From Pyrrhosoma nymphula (Eukaryota; Arthropoda; Insecta; Odonata; Coenagrionidae), in contig OY754329.1 in assembly GCA_963573305.1 (NCBI GenBank), forward strand, positions 83,200,576-83,264,575: a DNA stretch of 64,000 bases. Direction: 5' to 3'. Numbering within the stretch: position 1 is the stretch's first letter; each line of letters opens with the position of its first letter. Under the pieces are notes generated by a model, which was not told where the DNA came from, made no database searches, and saw only the letters and a program-made list of their open reading frames with translations. A program made the translations under genes and the position numbers. Below are positions 9,532 through 21,346 of the stretch, one piece after another.

Positions 9532-12214
9532 CTTCAGATTAGTGATGGGCATAGTCGGTCTTTTGATCTCGGTCACGCCTATCACTCCCACTTGTGATTC
9601 GATCGTGTGTGTAAGGTCATGATTGATTGATGTTCCAGCTAGTGTTCTGTTCAAGTTGCCTACGATCAATGATCTCTCAGGAAAGTCGTGATTCATACAA
9701 AATCGTAACGAACGCTGCTCTCGCTGGCCATTCGTGATTCCTAATACTATACAGCCGCATGTGTGACTCACTAACTCCGTATACAAATTCCCGACCACTT
9801 TCAGACGACCTAAGAGGCTGAAATTTTTCACGGACCTTCCTTGAAAGGATTCATTAGAGGAAAAATTCCGAAATCATAGAATATTTAACCGGAAGTGACC
9901 CCAAAAAATAAAAATGGCGGGTTTAGGACTTTTCGAAAAGTAGACTTTCAGTTTTCGCTTCATATCTATTGAACGGTGGGTCGGATCTGAAATCAGACGA
10001 TATTTTCAAAGCGGGGAATAGAATTTTCTTAAACATGCAAAAAACATTGGTTTTCTACGCTTCGTTGTTTTCTCACCAGGCACAACATTTAGTGAAGAGT
10101 TTCCATTTTATGCTGTTTTTTTCTAATAGCTCCTAAACTAGGATTCATATTTGAAATCTATTTTTCCCACGGCTTTAGATCTCATCGTGACCTATAACTT
10201 CATGCTTTTTCTTTTTTTCTAACTCTTATAGTACTCTGGTAGCATGGTCCCAAAGTCGAATTTTGGTAAAACTATCAAATGTTTCTGAAACTTGACATGG
10301 GAATACGCCTTGACATACCCTTTGCAAGTAATTAGTAAAAACCTGGACTTTACCAATAGTTGGCTGGTAACATGGCGCAAAATTCGGATGTTTGTGAAAC
10401 TTGCTGTTTTTCGACTGTAGCTTCTAAACTAGAAGTCGGATCTCGAATCTGTTGGGCGTTTTTTTTTAGTTCTCATGCAGGCCTACGATTCTCTTCTATC
10501 CGTTTTTTTTCATCCCTCGTAGTTCTCTGGGATCATGGTGCCAAATTCGGCTAATTCATGAAACTCTCTTATGTTTCTTTCCCTCACGCCCTCATCAGTG
10601 TAGGTATAACCTCGAAAGTCGGCAGGAGTATGCGCCTTGACATGATTTTACGGATAATTTGCAAAAACACGGATTCCCTCGTAGTTATATGGCAACATAG
10701 TGCTAAAGTGATATTTTCGAATGTTTCTTTCCTTCTCGTCTCGTAGCTGCTAAACTGAGAGTCTGATCTCGAATCTGTTGGGCGGCTTTTTTAGATCTCA
10801 TCAAGTCCTGACAATTATGCCAATCATTTCTCTCTAACATTTATAGTTCGCTGGAAACATGGCCCCAAATTTGAATTTTTTCGGTTTTCCCACTGTAGCC
10901 TCTAAACTAGCAGTCGGGTCTCAAATCTGTTGGGAGTTTTCTTTTTAGATCTCATCGAGGCCTACAACTTTATGCTTATCCTTACTCTCTATCACTTATA
11001 GTTCGCTGGCAACATGGTGCCAAAGTCAACTTTTTTTTAGCACACACAGACGTTGAGGACGAAGCCCCTTATCGAGCAAGGCGAGTATATACTGTAATCA
11101 TGACCGCTGTGTACAGCTACCTCGTTTAGTGCCGGCTTCCATGGAGTTGTTGGTAATTCTTCGAAAACAATTGAAGGCACAACTGTGCAATACGTTCGAA
11201 GCTTTGTTTTGTTCTCACAGTGTTCTTGGTTTGTGGTTTTAAGCATTATTAAGAAGAATATTAGAAATATCCCTTACAATTACAAAACTATTGAAGAGTG
11301 ACATATTTTATGGACCACAAATTATTCAAAACTCATTATTAAAACCAATGGTAATTAGTAGCATAGAACGCTGCGAAAGTGTATTTTGGAATGTAGTTTC
11401 AACCGATAAACGTTTTCATTTGGGTGTATGAATTTAAAGCAAATTATCCGACTGTAGCACTTAAATTCAATTTTCAATTACAGTAAGTATCACTTAGTTT
11501 CACCTGTTCAAGAGATGTAATATTTGTCGAGAATATTGAAACGGAGGCTTTATAATACGAAGGTTTATCGTGTGTTTAAGTGACAATGCAATTATGGAAA
11601 TTCAGTGCTTACAAATGCTATATGTACTATATGTGCTGTGATGTATTGCGTGTGTTCTTGTGGTGATATTTGTACATTTAAAGGTAATTTGTAATAGGTA
11701 GACCTACGCTCCTAATGAATTTGTTATGATAGGAGATGAGTTGAAAATATTGCATGATCTTCGCAAGAGTCGGATAAGACTGATGACTGCAATTAGTTCA
11801 TTGATTCAGCTATTATATAGAAATTGGAATCAATGCGAATTGAAATTAAGTTATTGACTACATGGATGCTCTTGAATTTTAAGTTTGGCAGTTTACATCC
11901 TTAGTGAAAGGATAATGATTGATTTGTGTACTTAAGCAAAAAAGGTATTATAGATAGATATTAGTGTATAGTTTTATATTACACTTCTTTAAATAAATTT
12001 TGTCCCCTCAGAGTCATCTCTTCATTTTATCTCATTATTGTTTGGCCGGTCTCACATCTCGTGATCGATACTTGATATCATAAAATCATTTCTATAGTGA
12101 TCGGTAAAGATGAACTCCTCGGTCATTGGAGAGATCCAGTTCATCGATAAATCTTTCAAGAGAAATTGATCTCGGGATTCGATCAATCACGACCGACCCA
12201 TCACTACTTCACAT
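9532..12214. mobile_element. 2.67-kb non-autonomous hAT-like transposon
   Basis: The element spans 9540-12206. It begins TAGTGATGGGC and ends, inverted, with ...GGGTCGGTCGTG/TAGTGATGGG on the opposite strand, a hAT-style terminus. Flanking octamers are cttcagat (9532-9539) and cttcacat (12207-12214), 7 of 8 identical, as expected for the 8-bp target duplication of hAT elements. Both subterminal regions are rich in GATC/TCGAT motifs (gatctcggtc, gatcgata, gattcgatca), plausible transposase-binding repeats. No transposase-like frame is present; the longest frames are about 100 codons without motifs. The interior is occupied by a decayed tandem array (separate entry). Boundaries are inferred by eye. 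Confidence 0.8.
10120..11035 (+). repeat. Old tandem array, about 160-bp period, inside the hAT element
   Basis: The phrase 'ctggYaRcatggtgccaaa' recurs at about 10236, 10364, 10527, 10689, 10851 and 11006, giving spacings of 128, 163, 162, 162 and 155. Between them other phrases recur in order: 'tagctYctaaactag', 'gtcggatctcgaatctgttggg' and 'tagatctcatcgaggcctacaa'. Copies are strongly diverged, so the array is old. It carries no coding content. Confidence 0.8.
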
Positions 12215-13017
12215 CGCTTGATATGTCCGACACTATTTTATTTTGTTCTCTGCATGAAGTAGTATCTCGTAGCATTCATAAATTAATAGCATAAGTGATA
12301 TTAAGCACTAGATGTGTCTTTAGCATTGTAATGCATGTTTGCATGTTCATTTACGTAGCACTCTCCTGGTTTCTGTTTCTGGTTTGACTACGCACTGTTC
12401 TCCTGACTGCTTTTTGGTCTGCGCCTAGCGGCCGGGGGAATGTGCGAGGTCCCGATTTCTGCTGAGACGAGTGCTGCATGCCTGGAGTGGAATCACCCCG
12501 TGCCACACACCCTAGTAGTGGCTTCCACGGTACTTCGTAGATGTAGATGAAAATAGCATACAGTGCAGTCCATTTGTCCCCTTTGTACATACATACTCTG
12601 CGCCGCGCCGTAATACAAATTAATTCACAAGCTGCTTATGCTAGGAAAGTCAGATTTTCGAACGACTTGAAACAGGTTCACCCTTAAGTTTCCAAATTCC
12701 AGCACGGCCATCGGCGATAGCAAACCTTTTGACAGAAGCGGTGGCACTTGAGTGACAAGCCACGGGACGACAACATTGATCAATCACCTTCGCTTCCTCG
12801 AACGGCACTCGCCAGATCAGGAGACATCAAAATATAACGGTGTTTTTCCCTCAGCGATGGAATTCCACCATTATCACGCACTTGGAGCACAAGGAAGACG
12901 ATTCAGGAAGTTCGCCATTCGGAGTGCAAGGGCGTGACGTTTCATTTTTGGCAACGAGCTGGTTCGCGGTGAATAGCTTTGGGAGGAGAGAACACTTGGC
13001 AAGTTGCGACACCTGCA
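12215..13017. other. Unassigned DNA
   Basis: No gene recognised. A trace of 'gtagatgtagatg' (about 12538) may be a LINE tail remnant. Confidence 0.35.
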
Positions 13018-13641
13018 TCAGCCTTCCGGGCTTCGGATTTTAAGCTTCTAGAGTGCCTTCAGAAGTTTTAGTGGGGCTCGAAAAACAGCTAATGGCCAAT
13101 TAGCTTAAAAGTAGAACGGGATTTTGACATAGATAGCATATCATGTGGACAAGGAGGTGGGAATAGATAACATACCTGCACGCAGAATAGCTCAAAAGCT
13201 AACGGAAATGGCTTCGGTGGCAGGGACAAAAGTAAAAGAATTGCGTAGACGAAGGAAGCATTCAAAAATGTGAGGGAACTGCTTAGATCAGGGGCTCTCA
13301 ACCAGTGGATAATCCCCTTCCCCGTGGACGGGTTTGAGGGGGAATTGGGACCACTATTCAGCAAACTGTGATCTTCCGTAGATTATGTAAAATCTGTAAA
13401 ATTGCAGTTCGTTTTCTGTAAAGGCGGTAAATTCTATATATCTGTAAAATTGTAGTCTGTTTTCTTTTGAGCTATTCTACGGGTAGATATGTTATCTATT
13501 CCCAACACCTTGTCCACAAAATAACCTATATAATTTGAACTCTCGTTCTACTTTTAAACTAATTGGCCATAAGCTGTTTTTCGAGCCTCACGAAAGCGTC
13601 TGAAGGCACCCTAAAGCTTAAAATCCGAATCCCTCCGGCTG
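13018..13641. repeat. Long inverted repeat, about 180-bp arms
   Basis: Bases 13018-13198 are the inverted counterpart of 13464-13641. Matching blocks include 'cggattttaagct', 'gctcgaaaaacagct', 'atggccaatta', 'aaaagtagaacg', 'tgtggacaagg', 'gggaatagataacata' and 'agaatagctcaaaag'. The 265-bp spacer contains the left end of the hAT-like element at 13289-13843, so one arm lies outside and the other inside that element. Confidence 0.85.
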
Positions 13642-13851
13642 ATTTTCTGTAAAATAGTAAATGCAGTTTTTTTTATCTGTGGCGCTCGATAAGTGTACTG
13701 ACTGCCATAGATTTAAATCAATCCTTGAACATGCGCATATTATTAGAAATGCATATTTTGAGTTACACTATCTTGGGAAAGGGAATGGTATCGTGAACCA
13801 TATGGTGAAAGGGGGAATCAACTGAAAAGGTTAAGAACTACTGGCTAAGAA
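13281..13851. mobile_element. 555-bp hAT-like non-autonomous element
   Basis: The left end at 13289 reads CAGGGGCTCTCAACCAGTGG. The right end, read inverted from 13843, is CAGTAGTTCTTAACCTTTTC. Both follow the CAG-G-(T)TCTCAACC type of terminal repeat common in hAT MITEs. Just inside, the two ends carry matching 'ATAATCCCCTT' / 'TGATTCCCCCTTT' blocks. Flanking octamers gcttagat (13281-13288) and gctaagaa (13844-13851) agree at 6 of 8 positions. No transposase is encoded. Confidence 0.7.
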
Positions 13852-14004
13852 GAACTCCTTGAGTGGAGACTCAATGAAAATATCAATAAAAGCTTTACTT
13901 AGGAACGTGAGAGAAGTATTTTTCCGGAGCTTGACTCATGAGATAAGATAATGGACACTGACTGGAGGCTCTTGAGAAGTTTTAGTGAAGAATAGAAAAC
14001 ATTC

Positions 14005-14130
14005 CTAGTCTGTTTGTGAGGATAACAAACGAAGAAGTGTTAGGTATGATGGGGCAGTAAAGGAATTTGCGGAGGAAATGCGGAGGCAGCAGGTAATGAG
14101 AAAGGAGAACGCATTCATAAGTGACGTGAT
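14005..14130 (+). pseudogene. Possible RTE LINE C-terminal remnant
   Basis: The plus strand reads RITNEEVLGMM, then a stop, then a Lys/Arg-rich stretch. This resembles 'RITNEEILRR' in the clearer fragment at 50015. It is strongly decayed and tentative. Confidence 0.3.
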
Positions 14131-14825
14131 GTTGAACACTGACATGAAAGAACGATAAGTTTGATAAGAGGAAGAAAAGAAAAGATTTCCGGACAGATGT
14201 TGATGAAGTGAAGACGCGTAAATAGAAAAAGTGGGAAAAAATAGGGCCAGGGTAAATTTTTCAGGAAATTTTAGGTCTGGTTCAATTAATGTCCACGTGC
14301 AAAGAATGTGCAAAACATACCATATACCATAGCAATGAAACAGTCATGTGTTGGAGACAGATGACAAGATCAAATGAATAGGTAAAATGAGAATCTAAGT
14401 ACACAGCAAAGCAGAAAAAGAACGATTCGTATGGAAAGCAATACGATATAGATGAATCAGATGGAGTGGACCCAGATCGAATAATAATGATTTTTCATAA
14501 CAGTTTAATAGAAAAAGAAATAGAAAAAAGATCTTAAGAGTATGACCTTTAACTAAGTAAAGAAAGCAAAATGAATAGAGTTGTGAACGAAAGAAAAATT
14601 ATTGAGACAATACAGAATTTGTTACCAATGGAAAAGCAAGAGGGCTGAAGTTAAGGTGCATGCAGGAGTCCGCATGAGGCTAAAGTAGTCAAAGAATGGG
14701 AAAGAGTGGAACGTTGCGCGAAAGTAACTATTGAAATGGATTGATGCATGCATTAACAGAACAAAAACAATATAAATGAAGCAGCAGATAAAGAATACTA
14801 AGACATTTTTCACATTATTTAATTA
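14131..14825. other. Purine-rich unassigned DNA
   Basis: GA-rich on the plus strand, which might be the decayed continuation of the LINE remnant just upstream. No domain is recognised. Confidence 0.35.
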
Positions 14826-14946
14826 TTGGTACCTGATGGTTTTCACTGTTTTACATCATTTTCAAAGGCAATACTTCTAATGATTCAAGGTAGGTACCAT
14901 CTACCTTCGATAATGATGTAAAACATCGAAACCGGTCAAGCACCAA
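14826..14946. repeat. Foldback with outward-facing GAAACC motifs (copy A)
   Basis: 14826-14863 is the inverted counterpart of 14909-14946 ('gatgatgtaaaaca.cgaaacc.gtca...accaa'), with a 45-bp spacer. The right arm reads GATGTAAAACATC followed by GAAACCGG, that is, a small hairpin followed by GAAAC. The same layout occurs at 49419, 51731 and 57006. A single related motif, ggtgaaaccggtcac, is at about 15103. Confidence 0.7.
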
Positions 14947-15560
14947 AAATAAAATAGAGTAAAAATTTCTAACGGCGGTATTCATAATTTTGTTGTTTTA
15001 GGTCTACGGAAGTTTGTTCGGCACTTCTATTAAACCAGGGTTTAAGTATACAATATATAGGCTGGTTGAATCCTTAGAATCTGCCAGAAGAGGTCTTCTC
15101 AAGGTGAAACCGGTCACAGATATTAATAAAGAGTGGAAATTAAAAAGTTTTGGTATTAGAATAGATAAGTACTGTTAATATTTTTAAATCCTCGTTATGA
15201 GTAAACCCCGCAGAAGAAACATCGCCTAGAATTTAATAAAAAAAAGATGGCATTCATATGTAGTGGAATCCATTGAGGATCTCAGGTCTGAATGGCCGTT
15301 GAAAAAGACGATGGCCGACTCGGTCATCGAAATGTCGGGCGCAATGTAAAATGTTGACCCGGTGGAGATCCCGAATAAACTTCATTACCAGCATACGTTA
15401 GGAAAGAATCACATTTTTCTTCATAGCATTCATAGATGAGATGCCAACAATTGATGAATAGAAGATAAAGCGAAGGAAAGGTTGAGAAAAGAGCAGGAGG
15501 ACGAATGAGAAATAAACAGGGATGGGAATAATTAAATGTGTATATATGTATATATAAAAT
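14947..15560. other. Unassigned DNA
   Basis: Besides the single GAAACCGGT motif near 15103, nothing is recognised. A TATATAAAA string lies at about 15549-15557, just before the GC-rich block. Confidence 0.35.
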
Positions 15561-16150
15561 ATGCGGGATACCGTAAGTTTCCAATTCCGCGCCCGAGCGC
15601 TGCTGTTAATCTACCGTCACCGAGCAACCGGTGCGACCGCTCCCCGACGGACCACCTTCCGCGCAGCAGAGCGCGAGGGATCGGCTCATAAGAAGGGCGG
15701 GGGCGTTCAGGAGTGTGGGAGTGCCTCGACTTTATGGACTACTAGCAGTGGGAGGGAGGGAGAGAGCGAGAGTGAGGAAGCGAGAGCTGTTGGGGGAGAA
15801 AGGCATGCGGAGATAGTCAAATGAGTGGTGGTGGCCTCGAGGTGAGCTAAAGGAGGGAAGGGGCGGGAGGAGGGGAAGGCGGGAGGGGGTGGTTTCCCTT
15901 CGCGGTGTGGGCGGTTATAGAAAAGAGGGTTGGGTTGAGCGAGGGGGGGTTGGGCGGGAGAAAAAAGGGGGGGGGGATGAGGGGAGGTCGGCCGGGTGGA
16001 AAGAATGCTGCAGTGGAATGCCGCTCGCTGCTGCATCCCGGGCGCTGGGTCTCTCTCTCTCTCTCTTTCCCTCCCCTTCACCACCAAGAAAGCCCCACCC
16101 ACCCCCGACCGAACCGTCGCATTTTCGCAGTTTGGGGGCATGATGCCATT
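15561..16150. other. GC-rich, G-run-rich block
   Basis: Strikingly GC-rich against AT-rich flanks. The left 120 bases contain many CpG. From about 15750 to 16000 the plus strand is almost pure purine with many G runs (up to ten G in a row near 15968), followed by a short CT run at 16051-16066. A TATATAAAA string lies just upstream. It could be a promoter or first-exon region of a gene whose coding part lies elsewhere, but no coding domain is recognisable, and the overlapping frames of 84-163 codons are low-complexity. Confidence 0.4.
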
Positions 16151-16761
16151 TGCGGAGCCGGGGGGATAGGAAAGGATTGATACTACATAAAAGGACACGT
16201 CTTCTTATCTTTCTTTGGCTCTGAAGTTATCCTGATGAAGCCTAAAGCGAGGTCCATACTCGCCTGCGTTTTTGTTATGCTCCAGTGAATATTGTTGATA
16301 TGAATACGTTTTTAGGAAGTTTTCCTGCGACTGAGTGAGTAAACACATATGCTGAATATGCTATTTCATTCCAATTACTATTTTAAAAAGTACTGCTTTC
16401 ACTGATGGCAAGCCTTAGATGTTATAAATCGAAATTTTACGAGATGTATAGACAAATTATTAATGGAAAAAAATATTTTTATGAACACTTTTTCCAGCCA
16501 TAGGAAGCAACTCCAGCGACAATTCCAATGGATTGACGATTTTGACTTCAATTCTTACACTCGTGTTCTCATGATAACAAAAAATAAAATAAAATGGGTG
16601 GGTACTTAAATTTTATTGCCATTCAATGCCCCGGGAGAAACTGCTTATTATCAATAGTTTTTCGGTAAAATGGCATTTTAATAGACAAATAAAAAAATTT
16701 TAAAAAATTTAAGCATCCTTTTCTAACAAAATAAAATTTTATTAAAAAAATATTTAAAAAC
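16151..16761. other. AT-rich unassigned DNA
   Basis: No gene is seen. The last 130 bases are A/T-rich low-complexity sequence leading into the foldback. Confidence 0.4.
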
Positions 16762-17189
16762 AGAAATATCTTAGCATCGAAAAAGAAAAGAAAAAAAAAT
16801 ATTTTCTCAAGTGAATTAAAGTTAAGCCTATTACTGGAAATAATTAAATTCAATTCAAGGAAATTAGCCACACAAAGACAAGATCACAACGAAAAGCATG
16901 GGGCGCTCTTTCATATTCGATATCAACATAAATTCACTAAATATGAAGATTTTGGTATTCAATGGAATGGAGAGCTTCAATATACAATTTCTATAAAATC
17001 TTTAAATGAACTAAAGTCAACGTGCGAAATATAAATGAGGTCGCGCCCCATGCTTTTTGTTGTGGTCTTATAATTGTGTGGCTAATTTCCTTGAATTAAA
17101 TTAAATTATTTCCAGTACAAGGCTAAACTTTCATTCACTTGAGAAACTATTATTTTATTATTTTTTTAGTACGATGTTAAGATATTTCT
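16762..17189. repeat. Foldback element, about 145-bp arms
   Basis: 16762-16906 and 17043-17189 are inverted copies at roughly 85 percent identity by eye. Shared blocks include 'agaaatatctta.catcg', 'tttctcaagtgaat', 'aattcaaggaaattagcc', 'cacaa' and 'aaaagcatggggcgc'. The 136-bp spacer is unrelated. No ORF and no clear terminal duplication were found. RNA from this locus would form a long hairpin. Confidence 0.9.
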
Positions 17190-20133
17190 TTTTTTTTACT
17201 TTTTATCCCTAGCTAATAAAATTTATAATTAATTTTAGTTACTGGGATTAAAAAAACTAGGACTGTTAACTATAAAATATTACCAGATTGTAGAGTTGAT
17301 GCGAGGACTTCCTAAGTGTTCCTCAGGACGAGAATCGGATGCTTTACCTACCACTATTCCACATCGAATCACGTTCTAGGAAGGTTATATTATTATTTTA
17401 TTATCATTTAATTATAAATGAAGTGGTATCATGCAAGTAACCATGGATCCATGGAAAAGCGAGTTAAAGAAGTGCATATAAAAAAAACTATTTTTCCCAT
17501 ATTTTCTCTCACATTTATCACCATCAAATTTCAATTTCAATTTGCAAAACATAGCGTAGTAAAGTAGCCTTGTTGTTCACATCAAAATAGGTCTATAAGT
17601 ATCCATAACATTCAGTAAATGACTGTTTGCCATTTTATGGTTGAGTCACTTTAATGCATTAACATACCATGAAAAAAAAATAAATAAACATCTATTTCTT
17701 AGGATGGGGTTGAAGTGCGAGGTAAAGAACTGGCTGTCGTTGGGCGTTGTGTTTTCTTATCATTTCTATTGAAAAATAGTTTTCATGCGAATACAAAATG
17801 GAACGTTTTTTCACGTATCTTTGGCTCTGTATTAAATTTTAATAAACCCAAACGGCTAAACTACCGAAAAACATGTTTGCGCTGTAGTTTCTGTACAGGA
17901 ATGCTTGGTCAGCCAACTTACACAATCGGCCGCTTGCTTTATATAAAAGGTCTTTTCATAATATACATCAAAGCTTTTGTAAGAACATTACAAGTGGCCC
18001 TCGTCGACAGATGTGAATTTGCATATCAGATTGAGTATAAGACAAATTTGATCTTCAAATAGAAAATTAGACACAAATCAGGCCAGACTAAACTCAGATA
18101 GAAACATAACTTGGATCAAAATAAAATTTATCTGAATCTCCACACTACCTGGCGGTCCTCCACAAGGATATTTGGAAGGGTGTGGGGCATTCCATGTGAA
18201 ATCACGGACGAATTGCCCTCACTATCTTAGATTTACACGAAATATTTTGTGTGTTATCCTTATAAGGCCACAGTTTGTATACACAATTTTTATTAAAATT
18301 TTGAGTTTTTGCGAAGATACGGGGATATGAAAATTTCGGCATTTGTAAAAACAAGTCCCAGAGTTTTCCCATTTTGTTTCTGATCTAAGAAATCTAGAAA
18401 GTTCCGGCAAGAATCATTTTGTAAAAAAAAACATTAGTGCATCATATTCAACAGTCAAATTTGAAAATTTTATATTTTTTTAAATTAAAAAAACATTTGA
18501 AAGTTTAAAATTAAATTTTAAAGATGCATCCCACCTTTGATCCATCTCAAACTTAAAAATCTTGCAGTCCTTTGTATTGGTAAAGAGGCTGCAAGGTTTC
18601 GTCATTGCAATATTTCTTATAATGGAGAAAACAATTTTTAATTTATTTTGTTAAAATTTATTTTTTAATATATGTCTAATACAATAGGTTTTCCGTGATG
18701 CAAAATGACGTTCAGCCACCGATGCACCCATAAAAACGAATTCTACCTACTATCTTTTCAAGTAACCTTAGCCTAGCGTACTCATTCTATAGCCTACGAG
18801 TCTCTGGCGACTACCATCTTACTCTTGATATTTTAGCCAGCAGAAAATGGATTTTTTTATTTTATCTTTCATTCTTTCTTTCTTTGAGAAAAAATCCTTT
18901 TCCCGATGCATTCTTCTCCTTTTCGGAGGGATGCGCCCTCGTAAACCTCCGCGAAAAATGCTGTTTTCTGTTACCGCAATGGCACGCACTTCGCATCTTG
19001 AACCGGTCCCAGGAATTCTCCGATTTCGTTTCTGGCGGGTGTAATTCCGACGCGAAAATGACTGATGCTATATACACGTGTCCCCACATAATGAAATGAA
19101 GGCAATTCCAGAAGCGAGCATATTCGAGCGGTAAATATTTTTGCTCCGGGCGATGTAAACAGGATATAAAATGATAATAAAAGTCTCCCTTGTATCCGAC
19201 CGATTATGAATTACGTCGGAGTAAAACTTGCAACGTAGCCGTTGGCAAATGGACTTCACCGGCCATTCCAACTGGATTGGCGGAAATGAGGGACAGGCGT
19301 CAATAAAATTTCACCACCGAGCTCCACTACATAAGAATGATCGAATGCGATAAAAGTTGGATATACTCTAATGAGTAATTTATTAAGAAAGTCATCACAT
19401 CTAGGGAACTTGAGCTCTATGGCCACTTAAGAAAGTTATCATAAATTATTTTTCAATTTTTATGCTCTAAACATAACAAGATTTAAACCTTCTGCTGCCT
19501 GCCGCTGATCTCTAGATTACCTTGTACGTCTTAGCGTTTGTCGACGCATCTATAAGGGTTCCATATTTTAAAAAGCAATAATTTGTAGTGTGAGACATCT
19601 TTGTACCAGTATAACTAGTTCAACCACGGGTTTCCATTGGATGCAAATCAGACTTTTAAAATCAAGTTTCCGTGGTAAAAATCTTGATAAAAAGAAATGA
19701 GTCGATGCACAACAATCATTATGTCAATTTGATGGTTTCATAATAAATCAATTTAAAACTTCCTCATGAAACCTACTTAAAAGTCCATTTTTCTGTCTAT
19801 TCTCAAATTCCTGAATTGATTGAGTCATTTGCAAAACTGATAAGGAAAATGGCCACTATGTTGTAAAACGTGCGATCATTCTGGTCTAAGGGATAATTTT
19901 ATGTTCTCTAGCTTAACTACTATACGATAAAATATAGCGAAAAATGAAAAGAGATAACTTGCGGAACGAAAGGAAGCAGTGAAATTACTCAGGAATAGAT
20001 AGAAGCGAGATAAGATGCGAATGAATCTAATTTTCAACGGAATTACTTTAGGAGTGAAAACAGGAAGAGCCGAAGACGGTAGTACCAAATCAACGAAGTG
20101 GCTTAGTATGATCCACACGATAACTAACTCAAT
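17190..20133. other. 3 kb without recognised genes
   Basis: Frames up to 115 codons (17715-18062) show no motif. Sequence is AT-rich with long A/T runs near 18420-18510 and 18600-18680. No repeat structure was noted. Confidence 0.4.
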
Positions 20134-20260
20134 TGCGATAGTCCACAGGAGAAAAAATTATTCGCCTAGACCGTGGAATTCTCCTGTGGAATATCGCACT
20201 CATGTGCACTTGCGGGTGACTCCGTAAAGGTTACTACTTTGGCTAGTCCCGGTTTCCTTA
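20134..20260. repeat. 20-bp-arm hairpin and partner motif
   Basis: 20134-20153 pairs with 20179-20198 (19 of 20; GCGATA.TCCACAGGAGAA). About 40 bases on comes GGCTAGTCCCGGTTTCC. At 25485-25530 the same two motifs recur next to each other, with the second one inverted (GGAAACCGGGACTAGCC then GTGGAATATCGCACTCA), so they belong to one dispersed, rearranged repeat family. Confidence 0.6.
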
Positions 20261-20479
20261 AGAAAACCGACTCAATATTCAACCTTACAGTATTTTTAGG
20301 CTCAAGATAATGTGAAACCTGAAAACATACAGTTCAGAGAGGACATCCCCCGATAAAATGAAAGCTATATATTTTTTTTAACAAAAAGTAAAGAGATCCG
20401 TAATTGCTTGCAAGAAAAGAGACCTGCCTATATGCACCACATTTTCCAGGCATTGAAACTTGAAATTAAGTAATCTTGT

Positions 20480-20720
20480 CGTCGAGAAACGCTGCTAAAC
20501 ATATGAGCGGAGAAAATCGTGTGAGAACTAAGGGGTGACCTCACAGTGGATATGAAGGTGGGACGAGAGTGCATGGAGTTGAGTAAATTCGCAAATGACC
20601 ACATCCAGAGAAGGTGGATGACTAGATTATTAGAAGTAACAGGACGCTGAAATCAGTGATAAAAGGGAGAATGCTTTGAAGGGATATCATTTAAGACGAA
20701 AAGGATGAAGAAGATGAAAA
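20480..20720 (+). pseudogene. Possible RTE LINE C-terminal remnant
   Basis: A purine-rich strand with 'agaaggtggatgactaga' and 'gctgaaatcagtgataaaag' loosely matches the part of the intact RTE ORF that encodes GRWLEGVMRDDGLLKVVIEGRM. It is interrupted by stops. Weak support. Confidence 0.3.
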
Positions 20721-20958
20721 GTTGTGAAAGAGAATTTATGATTAACCAAAATCATCTTATAGTTTCCACACAGCGTGATCTAATTACCACTGTGCACTCA
20801 CATAATATTATCTAAATTGGTTTCGACGATTACAAATATTCATTATGCATTTATGCTGACATAAATATTTCGAAACCATGGTTGGTAAATTTAATAATGA
20901 AAGAAGTATGGAGAAGTTTCGATTTAATATGAATATCACAAATACTCCATGTACATGA

Positions 20959-21346
20959 GTGACGCCATTGTATTTATGCAGATAAGGGTAATTGGAGAAG
21001 GAAATAGTGGAGATGATGTGGATATGCCCGTAAAACGCTGAGATCTGGAAGGTTTTGCCAGTTAAAATTTCAATCAAATCCTATTCTAATCGTAAGCAAT
21101 GAATGAAAACTAAGTTTTATGATTTCAGGGGTGTGGTCGAGGAAGTGGCAGAGTGACGCCATGTACTTATGTAGATAAGAGTAATTGGAGAAGGAAATAG
21201 TGGAGATGATGTGGATATGCCGGTAAAACGCTGAGATCTGGAAGGTTTTGTCAGTTAAAATGTCAATCAAATCCTATTCTAATCGTATACAATGAATGAA
21301 AATTAAGTTTTATGATTTCAGGGGTGTTCTAGGAAGTGGCAGATAT
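20959..21346. repeat. 194-bp tandem duplication
   Basis: The unit begins 'gtgacgccat' at 20959 and at 21153. Both copies contain 'taattggagaaggaaatag', 'aaaacgctgagatctggaag', 'caaatcctattctaatcgta' and 'aggaagtggcaga'. Identity is high (about 95 percent by eye), so the duplication is recent. It is non-coding; the small antisense frames in both copies are translations of the same repeat. Confidence 0.9.

Noticed and set aside
15707..16198. 163-codon minus-strand frame
   Set aside because: Translation of a purine/pyrimidine tract; low-complexity Pro/Ser-rich and overlapped by frames in other phases.
17715..18062. 115-codon plus-strand frame
   Set aside because: No domain recognised; two Cys pairs alone do not support a zinc-binding protein.
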